Made by a program: the position numbers and the translations under genes. Below the pieces are notes generated by a model. That model was not told the DNA's origin. It worked only from the letters and a program-made list of their open reading frames with translations, and ran no database searches. Positions 8,879 through 18,198 of a DNA stretch of 64,000 nucleotides are shown here, piece by piece. Position 1 is the stretch's first letter; the number at the start of each line of letters is the position of its first letter. Location: NCBI RefSeq assembly GCF_000381005.1, contig NZ_KB908379.1:124001-188000 (forward strand), read 5' to 3'. This stretch comes from Selenomonas bovis DSM 23594. Lineage in GTDB: Bacteria > Bacillota > Negativicutes > Selenomonadales > Selenomonadaceae.

Positions 8879-9781
8879 CTACGCAAAAAACAGCTGCGCG
8901 GACGTCTCCTGCGTCACATACAGCGCCAGGACATCTCCCGCAAGCTCCCGTTCCTCTGCCTCGATGCACTTGTCGATGAGCCCCATCGTGAGCGCCCGCC
9001 ACGGCGCCACGCCGCGCGCGATGAGACGCACCGCGGCCAGGAGGCCGCGCAGATCCACCGCCCTGCTCGATATCTCGCCCGCACGGCTCTTCTCCGTAAG
9101 CGCGAGAAAAAGTGCGACGAGCACCTCCCTCCCCTCGTTGCTGAGCTGCGGCAGCGCATCACCAAGCAGTGCCGCGAGCCCCGTCTCATCGAACGGCGGC
9201 AGGCGCAGCACGAGGAAACGCGAGGCCAGCGCCTCGTTGAGTTCGCGCGTCCCCGCATATCCCTCGTTCATCGTTGCGAGGAACCGCGCGGCAGGATGTA
9301 CCGCGAGTTGCCCGCTGCCCGGTACCTCGAGCAATCGCCGGTGATCAAGCAGCGAATGGAGCACCGCGAGCGCCTCGTTGCGCGCCATGTTGATCTCGTC
9401 GAACACGCAGAACCCGCCGACTGCCGCGCTCTCATAGACAGGGCCGGGGCGGAACTGCACCTCGCCGGCACGGAAGGTATCCGTACCGATGAGATAGGCG
9501 GCGTCCGTATTGATGTGCAAGGAAACATTGAACATCGGGCGGCCGAACGCTGCCGCCAGATTCTCCGCAAGCACATTCTTCCCCGTCGCCTTCGGTCCGA
9601 CGAGCAGCAGATGCTCCCCCGCGAGCAGCGCCGCCACCGCGGCCTCGAAAATCTCCCTGCCATGATAGCGGTACACAGGACTCGGCAGTGCGCGCGTCCC
9701 TGTCCAGGGATACTCGTTGCGCCACGAGGCAAGATCGCGCCGCAGCTCCGCGCCAAGTGTAGCCTCCAGCCACTCTTCCAT
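8879..9781 (-). CDS. MoxR-family AAA+ ATPase (NorQ/CbbQ-like)
   Basis: A 300 aa AAA+ ATPase. The Walker A region is GPKATGKN (62-69) and Walker B is VFDEIN (126-131). A sensor-1-like ATMNEGY and an Arg-rich region follow. The Walker A ends in Asn, where Thr or Ser is usual; this is odd and may alter nucleotide handling. MoxR ATPases work with VWA proteins to mature or activate metal enzymes, and the VWA partner is the next gene. The gene is transcribed away from the NifH-like gene, with 238 bases between the two starts. Start ATG 9781 has GGAAGGAG just upstream. Confidence 0.82.
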   Translation of the reverse strand: MEEWLEATLGAELRRDLASWRNEYPWTGTRALPSPVYRYHGREIFEAAVAALLAGEHLLLVGPKATGKNVLAENLAAAFGRPMFNVSLHINTDAAYLIGTDTFRAGEVQFRPGPVYESAAVGGFCVFDEINMARNEALAVLHSLLDHRRLLEVPGSGQLAVHPAARFLATMNEGYAGTRELNEALASRFLVLRLPPFDETGLAALLGDALPQLSNEGREVLVALFLALTEKSRAGEISSRAVDLRGLLAAVRLIARGVAPWRALTMGLIDKCIEAEERELAGDVLALYVTQETSAQLFFA

Positions 9782-9958
9782 ACCATCGCTCCTTCCTCAT
9801 TGTCTCTTTCTCTTTTCGCGAAAACAACGCAAAATCCTTTTTTCGTTTCTTTCTTTTCTTCGTTCCGTGCCATACATCTCTAAAACCAAGGCACGTACAC
9901 CACAGACAACGTCATACATTGCCTCCTCGATATTGTACTTTTTTCTTATTCCCTGCGT

Positions 9959-9987
9959 TTGCTTTTTTTTCAGCGTCAACGTATAAT
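9959..9987 (+). promoter_or_regulatory. Candidate promoter of the nitrogenase-like/hyp gene cluster
   Basis: TATAAT at 9982-9987, with TTGCTT at 9959-9964 and a 17-base spacer. It lies 32 bases ahead of the NifH-like start codon, which has AAGGAG at about 10006. The -35 is weak, so an activator may be needed. The rest of the 9782-10019 divergent gap is T-rich on the plus strand, with no clear operator. Confidence 0.5.
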
Positions 9988-10019
9988 TAAGAAGAATATT
10001 TTGACAAGGAGTCATCACT

Positions 10020-10784
10020 ATGCAGAAAATCGCCATTTACGGCAAGGGCGGCATCGGCAAATCGACGCTCACGAGCCACCTTGCCGCTGCGTTCGCGCGG
10101 CTCGGCAAGCGCGTCATCCAGATCGGCTGCGATCCGAAGGCTGACTCGACCTCCAACCTGCTGGGCGGCCAGCCGCTCACCTCGGTCATGGGCTACCTGC
10201 GGGAACACGACGAGCCGCCGCAGGACCTCGCAGCGATCTCCCGCACGGGCTTCGGCGGCGTGCTCTGCATCGAGACGGGCGGGCCGACGCCGGGGCTCGG
10301 CTGCGCGGGCCGCGGCATCATCGCGACGTTCGACCTGCTCGAGGATCTCTCGCTCTTCGAGACATTCGCGCCGGACGTCGTACTCTACGACGTGCTCGGC
10401 GATGTCGTCTGCGGTGGCTTCGCCGCGCCGATACGCGAGGGCTACGCGGAGGATGTGCTCATCGTGACGTCAGGCGAAAAGATGGCGCTCTACGCGGCGG
10501 GAAATATCGCCGACGCAGTCGAGAACTTCCGCGACCGCGGCTACGCGCGCGTGCGCGGCATCCTCTTCAACCGCCGCAACGTTCCGGACGAGGAGGAGAA
10601 AGTCCGCGCGTTCGCCGCGGCGCGCTCGCTGCCCATCCTCGCGGATTTTCCGCGCAGCGACGCCATCAACCGCGCGGAGGAGGAAGGGCGCACCGTCATC
10701 GAGGCAGCGCCGCAGCTCCCCATCAGCGAGAAATTCCTCGCGCTCGCGCGGTCATTGCTCACCAGCGAGCCGCAGGAGGCATGA
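10020..10784 (+). CDS. NifH-like nitrogenase reductase (Fe protein homologue)
   Basis: A 254 aa P-loop ATPase of the NifH/BchL/CfbC family. These homodimers hold one [4Fe-4S] cluster and pass electrons to a NifDK-like partner with ATP hydrolysis. Visible are Walker A GKGGIGKS (8-15), CDPKADST (37-44), the cluster ligands Cys95 (GLGCAGRG) and Cys131 (VVCGGFA), and DVLGD (125-129). It is shorter than true NifH (about 275-295 aa). All residues for redox function appear intact. It is the first gene of the rightward cluster and is followed by a NifD/NifK-like pair. Which nitrogenase-like subgroup it belongs to needs a phylogeny. Confidence 0.92.
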   Translation: MQKIAIYGKGGIGKSTLTSHLAAAFARLGKRVIQIGCDPKADSTSNLLGGQPLTSVMGYLREHDEPPQDLAAISRTGFGGVLCIETGGPTPGLGCAGRGIIATFDLLEDLSLFETFAPDVVLYDVLGDVVCGGFAAPIREGYAEDVLIVTSGEKMALYAAGNIADAVENFRDRGYARVRGILFNRRNVPDEEEKVRAFAAARSLPILADFPRSDAINRAEEEGRTVIEAAPQLPISEKFLALARSLLTSEPQEA

Positions 10785-10904
10785 TCCGAGGCAGCAGACA
10801 GCCGCACAGCGCCCGCTGCGCTTGGAAAAGAACAGACCGCCGCTGCCGACTGCCAGAAGGAGCTTCCCCACCGCCAGAACCGGCATCAGGAAAGGAGCCG
10901 CACC

Positions 10905-12227
10905 ATGATTGACACACGCGCAGGTGCAGAGCCTGCCGCCTTTTCTCGTACGGCGGCGGAGCTTGCCGCAGCGGGACCCGCGGGGATTCCCGCGGAGCTC
11001 ACGACGAGCGGCCACCTCATCTACAACTCTCCCGCCGCGCTCGATTTCAACTCGCCGGGCGCGCAGGGCTTCGGCGTCAAGCGCGCAGGGCTCAGCGTAC
11101 CCGGCTCCATCATGCTGCTCATCTCACCGCCGTGCTGCGGCCGCAATACAGCGGCGCTCTCCGGCCCCGGCCGCTACGGGGAACGCTTCGCGTTCTACGA
11201 GATGGACGAACGTGACATCGTGACGGGCCGCCACCTCGCGCGCATCCCAGAGGCCGCCACCGCATTCGTCGCGAGCCGCCGCGAGCCGCCGTCTGCCGTC
11301 ATGCTCTGCTGCACCTGCGCGGATGCACTGCTCGGCACCGATATGGAGCGCGTCGCCCGCAAGGCGGAGGCGCGCGTCCATCTGCCCGTGCGCCCTTGCT
11401 ATATGTACGCGCTCACACGCGAGAGCGTCCACCCGCCGATGGTACAAGTGCGCGAGGCCATCTACAGCCTGCTCGCCCCGCGCCCGAAGGTCGCGACGAG
11501 CGTGAACCTGCTCGGCAGCTTCGCACCCTGGGCGGAAACATCGGAGCTCTACGCGCTGCTGCGCGGCTCCGGCGTGAAACAGATCCGCGAGATCGGCCGC
11601 TGCCGCACATTCGCGGAGTTTTCCGCTATGGCGGAGGCGAATGTCAACCTCGTACTCGCGGAGGAGGCGCAGGCCGCGGCCGCGCTGCTCGCAAAAAAAC
11701 TCCGCATCCCCTTCGTCGGTCTGCGACGCTTCTACGCGCCCGGCCGCATCCATCACCAATATCAGGCGCTCTCCCGCGCGCTCGGCGTCACACTTGACGA
11801 TGCGCCGCTTTACGAGCGCGCCAAAAGCCGCCTCGCGGCACTCCGTGAGGCGCTCGCGGGGCGCCGCGTCCGCCTCGCCGTCGGCAGCCGACTGAACGCA
11901 GATCCCTTCGAGCTCGCGCTCGTGCTCAGCAGCGCGGGCTTTACCGTTACGAAAATCTTCTCCACCGTGCAGCCGCAGGATCTCTTCTTCCTGCGCGCGT
12001 TCGCCGATTGCTCGCCTCTGACGCGCATCTACTCGAATCTCTCGCCGACGATGGCCGCATTCCCGGATGATGAGGACGCACCCGATCTCGTGCTCGGCGC
12101 GGACGCACACTTCTACTATCCCTCGCTCCCCTGCATTGCCTGGAACAGCGAGGAACAGCCATTCGGCTATGACGCGCTGCTGCGCCTCACGGATGCGCTC
12201 CTCGAAAAGCTCGGAGGTGTCTCATGA
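10905..12227 (+). CDS. NifD/NifE-like nitrogenase component 1 subunit (first pair)
   Basis: A 440 aa protein that I place in the nitrogenase component 1 (NifD/E/K/N-like) superfamily. PPCCGRN (Cys77/78) lies where NifD has its P-cluster Cys88. CCTCADALLGTD (Cys135/136/138) resembles the STCxxxLIGDD region of NifD Cys154. The Cys62-equivalent of NifD is not apparent, and no clear FeMo-cofactor Cys/His ligand pair was found. This points to a different cluster arrangement. The AGGAAAGGAG site before ATG 10905 is strong. The stop overlaps the next ATG by 4 bases, so a stoichiometric pair is likely. Substrate unknown. Confidence 0.78.
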   Translation: MIDTRAGAEPAAFSRTAAELAAAGPAGIPAELTTSGHLIYNSPAALDFNSPGAQGFGVKRAGLSVPGSIMLLISPPCCGRNTAALSGPGRYGERFAFYEMDERDIVTGRHLARIPEAATAFVASRREPPSAVMLCCTCADALLGTDMERVARKAEARVHLPVRPCYMYALTRESVHPPMVQVREAIYSLLAPRPKVATSVNLLGSFAPWAETSELYALLRGSGVKQIREIGRCRTFAEFSAMAEANVNLVLAEEAQAAAALLAKKLRIPFVGLRRFYAPGRIHHQYQALSRALGVTLDDAPLYERAKSRLAALREALAGRRVRLAVGSRLNADPFELALVLSSAGFTVTKIFSTVQPQDLFFLRAFADCSPLTRIYSNLSPTMAAFPDDEDAPDLVLGADAHFYYPSLPCIAWNSEEQPFGYDALLRLTDALLEKLGGVS

Positions 12228-13324
12228 AAGGTCTGCGTCTCTTCCTGCCGCCCTTCGCTCCGGATGACGCGGGAGCGGCCTCGGTCCTCTTCCCGCTCGG
12301 CGGGCTCGTCGTCATCGTGGACGCCGGCGGCTGCGCGGGAAATATCTGCGGCTTCGATGAGCCGCGCGCACGCGACGATGGGCCACGCAGCGTCGTCGTG
12401 AGCGCCGCTCTGCGCGACATGGACGCGATTCTCGGCCGCGACGACCAGCTCGTCGCGAAAATCGCCCGCGCTGTGCAGTCGTTCCGCACGAGCGGACGAT
12501 CCTTTCCTTTTATCGCGCTCATCGGCACACCGGTGCCCGCCATCATCGGCACGGACTACCGCGCGCTCTGCCGCCTCACGGAGCAGGCGACGGGTGTGCC
12601 GACCATCGCCGTAGCGACGGACGGCACGCATCTCTATGATGTTGGCGCTTCCGCTGCCTATCTCGCGCTGCTGCAACGATTCGCAAACCTGCCTGCCACC
12701 GCGTCCCGTATCGCGCGCGGCACACTCGGCGTGCTCGGCGCAACGCCCATGGATCTTGCGGACACGACGGCGGTGCGGCTGCGCGCGCGCCTCAAGGCGC
12801 AGGGCTGGCAACACCTCCGCTGCTACGGACTCGACCACCGCCTCTCGCAGTACGCCGCGGCCGCGGAAAATGAGGAAAATCTCGTCATCGCCCCCGCCGG
12901 TCTCGCGGCCGCGCAGTGGCTCGAAAAAACGTTTGGCACGCCATACCGCATCGGTTTTCCTCTCATCGATGAGGACCTCGCTGCCAGCCTTGCGGACAGC
13001 GCGCTGCCCGCGCAGGCGCAGCGCATCCTCATCGTGCACCAGCAGTGCAAAGCGAACGCGCTGCGCAGATCGCTCGCGCGGCGTTATCCACATGCCGCCA
13101 TCACCTGCGCGACGTATTTTACGCGCTGTGGCGCTTACAGCCTGCCGCAGGACATCCAGCTGCGCGAGGAGGACGACCTCCCCCGCTGCGCCATAGAGGG
13201 CCATTACGATCTCATCATCGCCGACGCGATCTACCGGCGGGCGCTGCCCGCGTACCGCGGCGCCTTTTTCGACTTGCCGCACTTCGCGGCGAGCGGCCGC
13301 CTCGCGCCCGCGGACGCTCAGTAG
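12224..13324 (+). CDS. NifK/NifN-like nitrogenase component 1 subunit (first pair)
   Basis: A 366 aa partner of the preceding gene, with which it overlaps by ATGA. The N-terminal stretch with FPLGGLVVIVD, GGCAGNIC (Cys37, Cys42), FDEPR and DAILGRDD (68-74) is shared with the NifK-like protein at 19609, so the two are paralogues. The position matching the third P-cluster Cys of NifK carries Thr in IGTPVPAIIGTD (100-111). The subunit is much shorter than NifK (about 520 aa). Few cysteines remain, so any bridging cluster must be ligated differently or held mostly by the D-like partner. Function is unknown. Confidence 0.75.
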   Translation: MKGLRLFLPPFAPDDAGAASVLFPLGGLVVIVDAGGCAGNICGFDEPRARDDGPRSVVVSAALRDMDAILGRDDQLVAKIARAVQSFRTSGRSFPFIALIGTPVPAIIGTDYRALCRLTEQATGVPTIAVATDGTHLYDVGASAAYLALLQRFANLPATASRIARGTLGVLGATPMDLADTTAVRLRARLKAQGWQHLRCYGLDHRLSQYAAAAENEENLVIAPAGLAAAQWLEKTFGTPYRIGFPLIDEDLAASLADSALPAQAQRILIVHQQCKANALRRSLARRYPHAAITCATYFTRCGAYSLPQDIQLREEDDLPRCAIEGHYDLIIADAIYRRALPAYRGAFFDLPHFAASGRLAPADAQ

Positions 13325-13362
13325 TTTCTTAATCGCGTCGCTTTTCAGAAAGAGGTGCTCCC

Positions 13363-15723
13363 GTGTCCCTTTACCACAGCAAGATTTACGGCATCGTGCA
13401 GGGTGTCGGCTTCCGCCCGTTCGTCAGCCGCCTCGCCGCAAAGTTCGGCATCCGCGGCAGCGTCGCGAACAAAGGCCCCTATGTCGAGATTTTCGCGCAG
13501 GGGAGCGACGTCGCCTGCCAGAAGTTCCTGCATGCCATCGAAAACGAGCCGCCGGAGCGCGCCGTCATCCTGCGTGTGGAGACGCAGGTACTCGCCGCCT
13601 GCGCTGCGGGCATGGCATTTTCCTCATTCTCCATCATCGAAAGCGCGAAGGAGCGCGGCGATATCTTTGTATCGCCGGACATCGCGACGTGTGAAAAGTG
13701 CCGCGCGGAACTCTACGATCCGACGAACCGGCGCTACCTGCACCCTTTCATCAACTGCACGGCCTGCGGTCCGCGCCTCACCATCCTCGAGGCCATGCCC
13801 TACGACCGCGAGCGCACGAGCATGCGGGAATTCCCCATGTGCGGCGCCTGCGCCGCCGAGTACCACTCGCCCGCTTCGCGGCGCTACGACGCGCAGCCTG
13901 TCTGCTGCAATGACTGCGGCCCTGAGGTCTACCTGTTGGACGCGCAGGAGATACGCGGCGGCGCAGCCATCACGCGGGCACGCGAAGTGCTCGCGCGCGG
14001 CGGCTGCATCGCCGTCAAAGGCATCGGCGGCTTCCACCTCGCCTGCGACGCGACGAACGAAGCGGCGGTCGCGGCGCTGCGCAAGGCCAAGCACCGCCCG
14101 CGCAAACCGTTCGCCGTCATGGCACGCGACCTCACCGCCGTCCGCCGCGCCTGCCGCATCGAGGACGCGGCGCAGGAGGCGATGCTCACAGGGCACCAGA
14201 AGCCCATCCTGCTGCTGCCGCGCCGTGAGGAGGCGCAGCTCGCGCCCTCCGTCGCGCCGGGCAATCCGCGCGTCGGCATGGTGCTCCCCTACGCGCCGCT
14301 CCAGATGCTGCTCTTTTCCTATCCCGACGGGCTCGACAGCGCGATGCCTGCGTACCTCGTGATGACGAGCGGCAACCCGTCAGGCGCGCCGATCTGCCAT
14401 ACGGACGAGGAAGCGCGCGCGGCCCTCACGCCCATGACGGATCTCATCCTCACGCACAACCGGCGCATCCGCCTGCGCGCGGACGACAGCGTCATGGACT
14501 GGCACGCGGGCCATCCCTACCTCATCCGCCGCAGCCGCGGGCTCGCGCCGCTGCCCTTCTTCGTCTCCGCCGCAACTGGCGGAAAGCGCAGACAGGTGCT
14601 CGCCATCGGCGGCGAGCTCAAGAACAGCTTTACGCTCGGCACGGGGGAGCTTTTCTACCCCTCGCCCTATATCGGCGACATGAGCGATCTGCGCACGGTG
14701 CTCGCACTCAAAGACAGCGTGCACCTCCTCGCCTCCCTGCTCGAGATCACGCCGGAGGTCGTCGCCTGCGACCTCCATCCGCGCTACAATACGACTGCAA
14801 TTGCCCATGAGCTCGGCCTGCCCGTCTTCCCCGTCCAGCACCACTACGCGCATATCCTCTCCTGCCTTGCCGAGCACGATGTGTGCGGCCCCGTGCTCGG
14901 CGTAGCGCTTGACGGCACGGGCTACGGCACGGACGGCACTGTCTGGGGCGGCGAGATCCTGCGCGCGGACTACGCGGGATTTACGCGGCTCGGCTCCATC
15001 GAGCCGTTCACGCAGGCGGGCGGCGACAAGGCCCCGCGCGAGGGCTGGCGCATTGCGGCCGCACTGCTGCAGCCGGCCTTTCCCGACAGCGACGGAGGAG
15101 AAACCGATTGGCAGACCCTCGCCGACTGCGCCGTCCACGAGCTGCGGCTTTGCACGGAGCAGGAATTCGCCGCACAGGCGTTCCTGCTCCGCCGCCAGCT
15201 CAACTGCGTGACATCGACGAGCGCAGGACGCCTCTTCGATGCTGTGAGCGCGCTGCTCGGCCTTTGCACGCACTCAACCTTCGAGGGCGAGGCGGCAATG
15301 GCACTCGAGTTCGCGGCAGAGCGCTTCGAGGCAAAGGGAGGGACGGCCGCGCCGCTCTGTCCCCCGCTGCGCGATGCGGCGGACGGACGGTTCCTGCTGC
15401 CGACGCAAGCGCTCTTCCTCACGCTCCTCGCGCGCAGACGAGAGGGCGTGCCATCCGCGCACCTCGCCTATCTCTTCCACGCGAGTCTCGCCGCGCTCAT
15501 CTGCGCGGGCTGCGAGGAAGGGCGGCGGCGCACGAGGCTTTCCACCGTCGCCCTCTCAGGCGGCGTCTTCCAGAACATCCTGCTGCTGCGCCTCACGGAG
15601 CAGGCACTGCGCGCGGCAGGCTTCGACGTCCTCACGCACAGCCTCGTGCCGCCCAATGACGGCGGCATCAGTCTCGGTCAGGCCATCGCCGCCATGTACG
15701 CGCTCGGAGAGGAAAACGCCTAG
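13363..15723 (+). CDS. hypF: Carbamoyltransferase HypF
   Basis: A 786 aa enzyme that transfers carbamoyl phosphate to the C-terminal Cys of HypE, the first step in making the cyanide ligands of the [NiFe]-hydrogenase Fe(CN)2CO group. Domains in order: acylphosphatase with VQGVGFRPF (12-20); zinc fingers at Cys110/113/132/135 and Cys160/163/182/185; a YrdC-like domain; and a C-terminal Kae1-like domain with HHYAHILSC. Start is GTG 13363, with an AGAGG site. It follows the NifK-like gene by 38 bases, so it looks cotranscribed with it. All domains appear complete. Confidence 0.95.
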   Translation: MSLYHSKIYGIVQGVGFRPFVSRLAAKFGIRGSVANKGPYVEIFAQGSDVACQKFLHAIENEPPERAVILRVETQVLAACAAGMAFSSFSIIESAKERGDIFVSPDIATCEKCRAELYDPTNRRYLHPFINCTACGPRLTILEAMPYDRERTSMREFPMCGACAAEYHSPASRRYDAQPVCCNDCGPEVYLLDAQEIRGGAAITRAREVLARGGCIAVKGIGGFHLACDATNEAAVAALRKAKHRPRKPFAVMARDLTAVRRACRIEDAAQEAMLTGHQKPILLLPRREEAQLAPSVAPGNPRVGMVLPYAPLQMLLFSYPDGLDSAMPAYLVMTSGNPSGAPICHTDEEARAALTPMTDLILTHNRRIRLRADDSVMDWHAGHPYLIRRSRGLAPLPFFVSAATGGKRRQVLAIGGELKNSFTLGTGELFYPSPYIGDMSDLRTVLALKDSVHLLASLLEITPEVVACDLHPRYNTTAIAHELGLPVFPVQHHYAHILSCLAEHDVCGPVLGVALDGTGYGTDGTVWGGEILRADYAGFTRLGSIEPFTQAGGDKAPREGWRIAAALLQPAFPDSDGGETDWQTLADCAVHELRLCTEQEFAAQAFLLRRQLNCVTSTSAGRLFDAVSALLGLCTHSTFEGEAAMALEFAAERFEAKGGTAAPLCPPLRDAADGRFLLPTQALFLTLLARRREGVPSAHLAYLFHASLAALICAGCEEGRRRTRLSTVALSGGVFQNILLLRLTEQALRAAGFDVLTHSLVPPNDGGISLGQAIAAMYALGEENA

Positions 15724-15792
15724 GCCGCCCACTCCACGCGCCGGTGCTGTCATGGTTATCTGTGTAATAATTTAAGAAAGAAGTGTGATTTC

Positions 15793-16020
15793 ATGTGTGT
15801 CGGAATCCCAGCAAAGGTCGTCAGCGTCGCGCACGGAACGGCGATCGTCGATGCCTCTGGCGCGCGCCGCGAGGTGTCCGCGGAACTGCTCGCTGCGCTC
15901 GATCCCGGTGATTATGTGATGGTGCACGCGGGGCTTGCCATCGCGAAGATTACCTCGGACGATGAGGCGGAATCCGCGGCCCTCCTCGCAGACACCGCCT
16001 CCGACGGAGGCCAGCGATGA
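15793..16020 (+). CDS. hypC: Hydrogenase maturation chaperone HypC/HybG family
   Basis: A 75 aa OB-fold chaperone. The N-terminal MCVGIP places the essential Cys at position 2, which coordinates the Fe(CN)2CO moiety together with HypD. DPGDYVMVHAGLAIAKI is the usual conserved core. In hydrogenase systems HypC hands the iron group to the large-subunit precursor. No such subunit is encoded nearby, so the client here may be a nitrogenase-like protein. Its stop overlaps hypD by 4 bases. Confidence 0.95.
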   Translation: MCVGIPAKVVSVAHGTAIVDASGARREVSAELLAALDPGDYVMVHAGLAIAKITSDDEAESAALLADTASDGGQR

Positions 16021-17114
16021 GCGCGGCCGCACAGGCGCGCCGCGCGCGAGATGCCGCGCGCGAGATCGTCACCTCCTACCGCGGGCCGCGTCTGCGCATC
16101 ATGGAAGTCTGCGGCACGCATACGCATGAGATTTTCCGCCTCGGCCTGCGCGCGCTCCTGCCGCCCGGCATCGAGCTCATCTCCGGTCCCGGCTGCCCCG
16201 TCTGCGTGACGCCTGTCTCCTTCATCGACGAGGCCTGCTATCTCGCGCGGGAATGCGGCGTCACGCTCTGTACTTTCGGCGACCTCCTGCGCGTCCCTGG
16301 CACGGCAGGGAGCCTCGCCGACGCGCGCAGCCAGGGCGCGCGCGTCGAGATTGTCTACACGCCGCTCGACGCCGTCGCCTATGCCGCGGCCCATCCTGCG
16401 GAGGAGGTCGTCTTCCTCTCCGTGGGCTTCGAGACGACGACGCCAGCAAGCGCCCTCGCCATCAAAAAAGCCGCCGCGCAAACGCTGACGAATTTCTCCC
16501 TGCTCGCTGCCAACAAGACCATGGACGCCGCCTATCTCGCGATGCGTGATAGCTGCGATGCCTATCTCTACCCTGGTCACGTCTGCGCCATCACGGGGGC
16601 GCGCGTGCCGCGCGCGCTCACGTCACGCGGCATCAGCGGCGTCGTCGCGGGCTTTACGGCGAGCGAGCTGCTCACGGCGCTCGCCGTCATCCTCCGCCGG
16701 AGCAGCGCGGCGCCCTTTTTCGTCAACTGTTATCCGCGTGTCGTGACAGAGGAGGGCAGCCCGGCCGCACGCCAGCTGCTCGAGACATATTTCACGCCCG
16801 TCGACGCCGAGTGGCGCGGCCTCGGTGTCCTGCCGCAGAGCGGCCTCGTGCCCGCGCCGGCCTACGCGGAGTTCGACGCGCGCAGGCGCTATACCATCCC
16901 GCCGCAGGAGGGCCGCACCAACCCTGCCTGCCGCTGCGGCGACATCCTGCGCGGCGCCTGCACGCCCGCCGACTGTCCGCTCTACGGCAAAACCTGCACG
17001 CCGGAGCACCCGGTCGGCGCCTGCATGGTCTCGCGCGAAGGCACCTGCGCCGCCTGGTACCAGTACCGCGGCACAAGTGCCGCATCCTCAGGAAAGGAAG
17101 ACCTCCATGGATAA
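16017..17114 (+). CDS. hypD: Hydrogenase maturation protein HypD
   Basis: A 365 aa iron-sulfur protein that, with HypC, is the scaffold on which Fe(CN)2CO is built. Cys32 in CGTHTHEI and Cys60/Cys63 in GPGCPVC are the conserved redox and iron-binding residues. A C-terminal Cys-rich region (CRCGDIL, CTPADCPLYGKTC) holds the [4Fe-4S] cluster. It is full length. It overlaps hypC by 4 bases and hypE by 8, so the three are translationally coupled. Confidence 0.96.
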   Translation: MSAAAQARRARDAAREIVTSYRGPRLRIMEVCGTHTHEIFRLGLRALLPPGIELISGPGCPVCVTPVSFIDEACYLARECGVTLCTFGDLLRVPGTAGSLADARSQGARVEIVYTPLDAVAYAAAHPAEEVVFLSVGFETTTPASALAIKKAAAQTLTNFSLLAANKTMDAAYLAMRDSCDAYLYPGHVCAITGARVPRALTSRGISGVVAGFTASELLTALAVILRRSSAAPFFVNCYPRVVTEEGSPAARQLLETYFTPVDAEWRGLGVLPQSGLVPAPAYAEFDARRRYTIPPQEGRTNPACRCGDILRGACTPADCPLYGKTCTPEHPVGACMVSREGTCAAWYQYRGTSAASSGKEDLHG

Positions 17115-18123
17115 CGAACGCATCACGCTCGCGCATGGCGCCGGCGGTCAGCAGACCGCCGCGCTCATCGAGCGCCTCTTTGCCCGCCATTTCAAGAATC
17201 CCGACCTCACGGCGGACGACGCCGCCATCCTCTCGCTCGACGGCACACGCATCGCCATGACGACGGACGGCTTCATCGTCTCGCCATGGCAGTTCCCCGG
17301 CGGCAACATCGGCAAGCTCTCCATCTGCGGCACGGTCAACGATCTCTCCTGCATGGGCGCGCGGCCGCGCTATCTCACCTGCGCCTTCCAGATCGAGGAG
17401 GGCTTCTCCCTGCACGACCTCGATGTCATCGCCGCCTCGATGGCGGAAACAGCGAAAGCAGCAGGCGTCACCATCGTCGCAGGCGACACGAAGGTCGCCG
17501 GTCGCGGCCAAGTGGACGGTCTCTTCATCACGACGACGGGCGTCGGCGAGCTCCTGCCGGGCGTCAGGACGGGCGGTGCGCTCGCGCGGCCCGGCGATGA
17601 CATCATCGTGACGGGCGACGTCGGCCGCCACGGCAGCGCCATCCTGCTCGCGCGCGGCAGCTACGGCATCGACGCCGCGATCACGAGCGACTGCGCGCCG
17701 CTCTGGCCGATGGTTGAGGCACTCTTCGCCGCGCTGCCGCAGAAGGACGCCGTCCACACCATCCGCGATGCCACGCGCGGCGGCGTCGGCACCGTGCTCT
17801 ACGAAATCGCGCGGGAGAGCAGCGTCGGCATCGAACTCGCGGAGACGGACATTCCCTGCGCGCCCGCCGTGCGCGGCCTCACGGGACTGCTCGGCCTCAA
17901 TCCGCTCTACCTCGCCTGCGAGGGCCGTCTCGTGCTCTTTTGCACGCCTGAGGCAACCGCGAGCGTCCTGGATGCTCTGCACCAGACCGCGGACGGCGCG
18001 AGCGCCGCGCGTATCGGCCGGGTTGCCGCCGCGCCTGCCTGCCGGGTCACCCTCACCACCGAGCTCGGCACGACCGTTCTCCTGCCGCCGCCGAGCGGCG
18101 AGCTCCTGCCCCGCATCTGCTGA
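17107..18123 (+). CDS. hypE: Carbamoyl dehydratase HypE
   Basis: A 338 aa PurM/AIR-synthetase-like enzyme that dehydrates the S-carbamoyl group from HypF to a thiocyanate, which is then passed to HypC-HypD. The chain ends in PRIC, the conserved terminal Cys that carries the carbamoyl group. ATP-site features include DDAAIL near the N-terminus and DATRGGVGT. Start ATG 17107 has GGAAAGGAAG upstream and overlaps hypD. The last residues are intact, so the pathway for cyanide synthesis appears functional. Confidence 0.95.
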   Translation: MDNERITLAHGAGGQQTAALIERLFARHFKNPDLTADDAAILSLDGTRIAMTTDGFIVSPWQFPGGNIGKLSICGTVNDLSCMGARPRYLTCAFQIEEGFSLHDLDVIAASMAETAKAAGVTIVAGDTKVAGRGQVDGLFITTTGVGELLPGVRTGGALARPGDDIIVTGDVGRHGSAILLARGSYGIDAAITSDCAPLWPMVEALFAALPQKDAVHTIRDATRGGVGTVLYEIARESSVGIELAETDIPCAPAVRGLTGLLGLNPLYLACEGRLVLFCTPEATASVLDALHQTADGASAARIGRVAAAPACRVTLTTELGTTVLLPPPSGELLPRIC

Positions 18124-18198
18124 CGCACGTTGCGCGCGCAAGCGTCACAGCGTGCGACCTGCACTCCCCCCTGCCATACAGCCGCCGCAATTCTCACT

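Noticed and set aside
10020-13324. Protochlorophyllide reductase (BchLNB) or F430 enzyme (CfbCD)
   Set aside because: No tetrapyrrole genes nearby, D/K motifs do not fit, and the Hyp genes are unexplained by either system.
16825-17106. Long N-terminal extension of hypE through hypD
   Set aside because: Frame runs inside hypD; ATG 17107 has a good ribosome site and gives the family's normal length.
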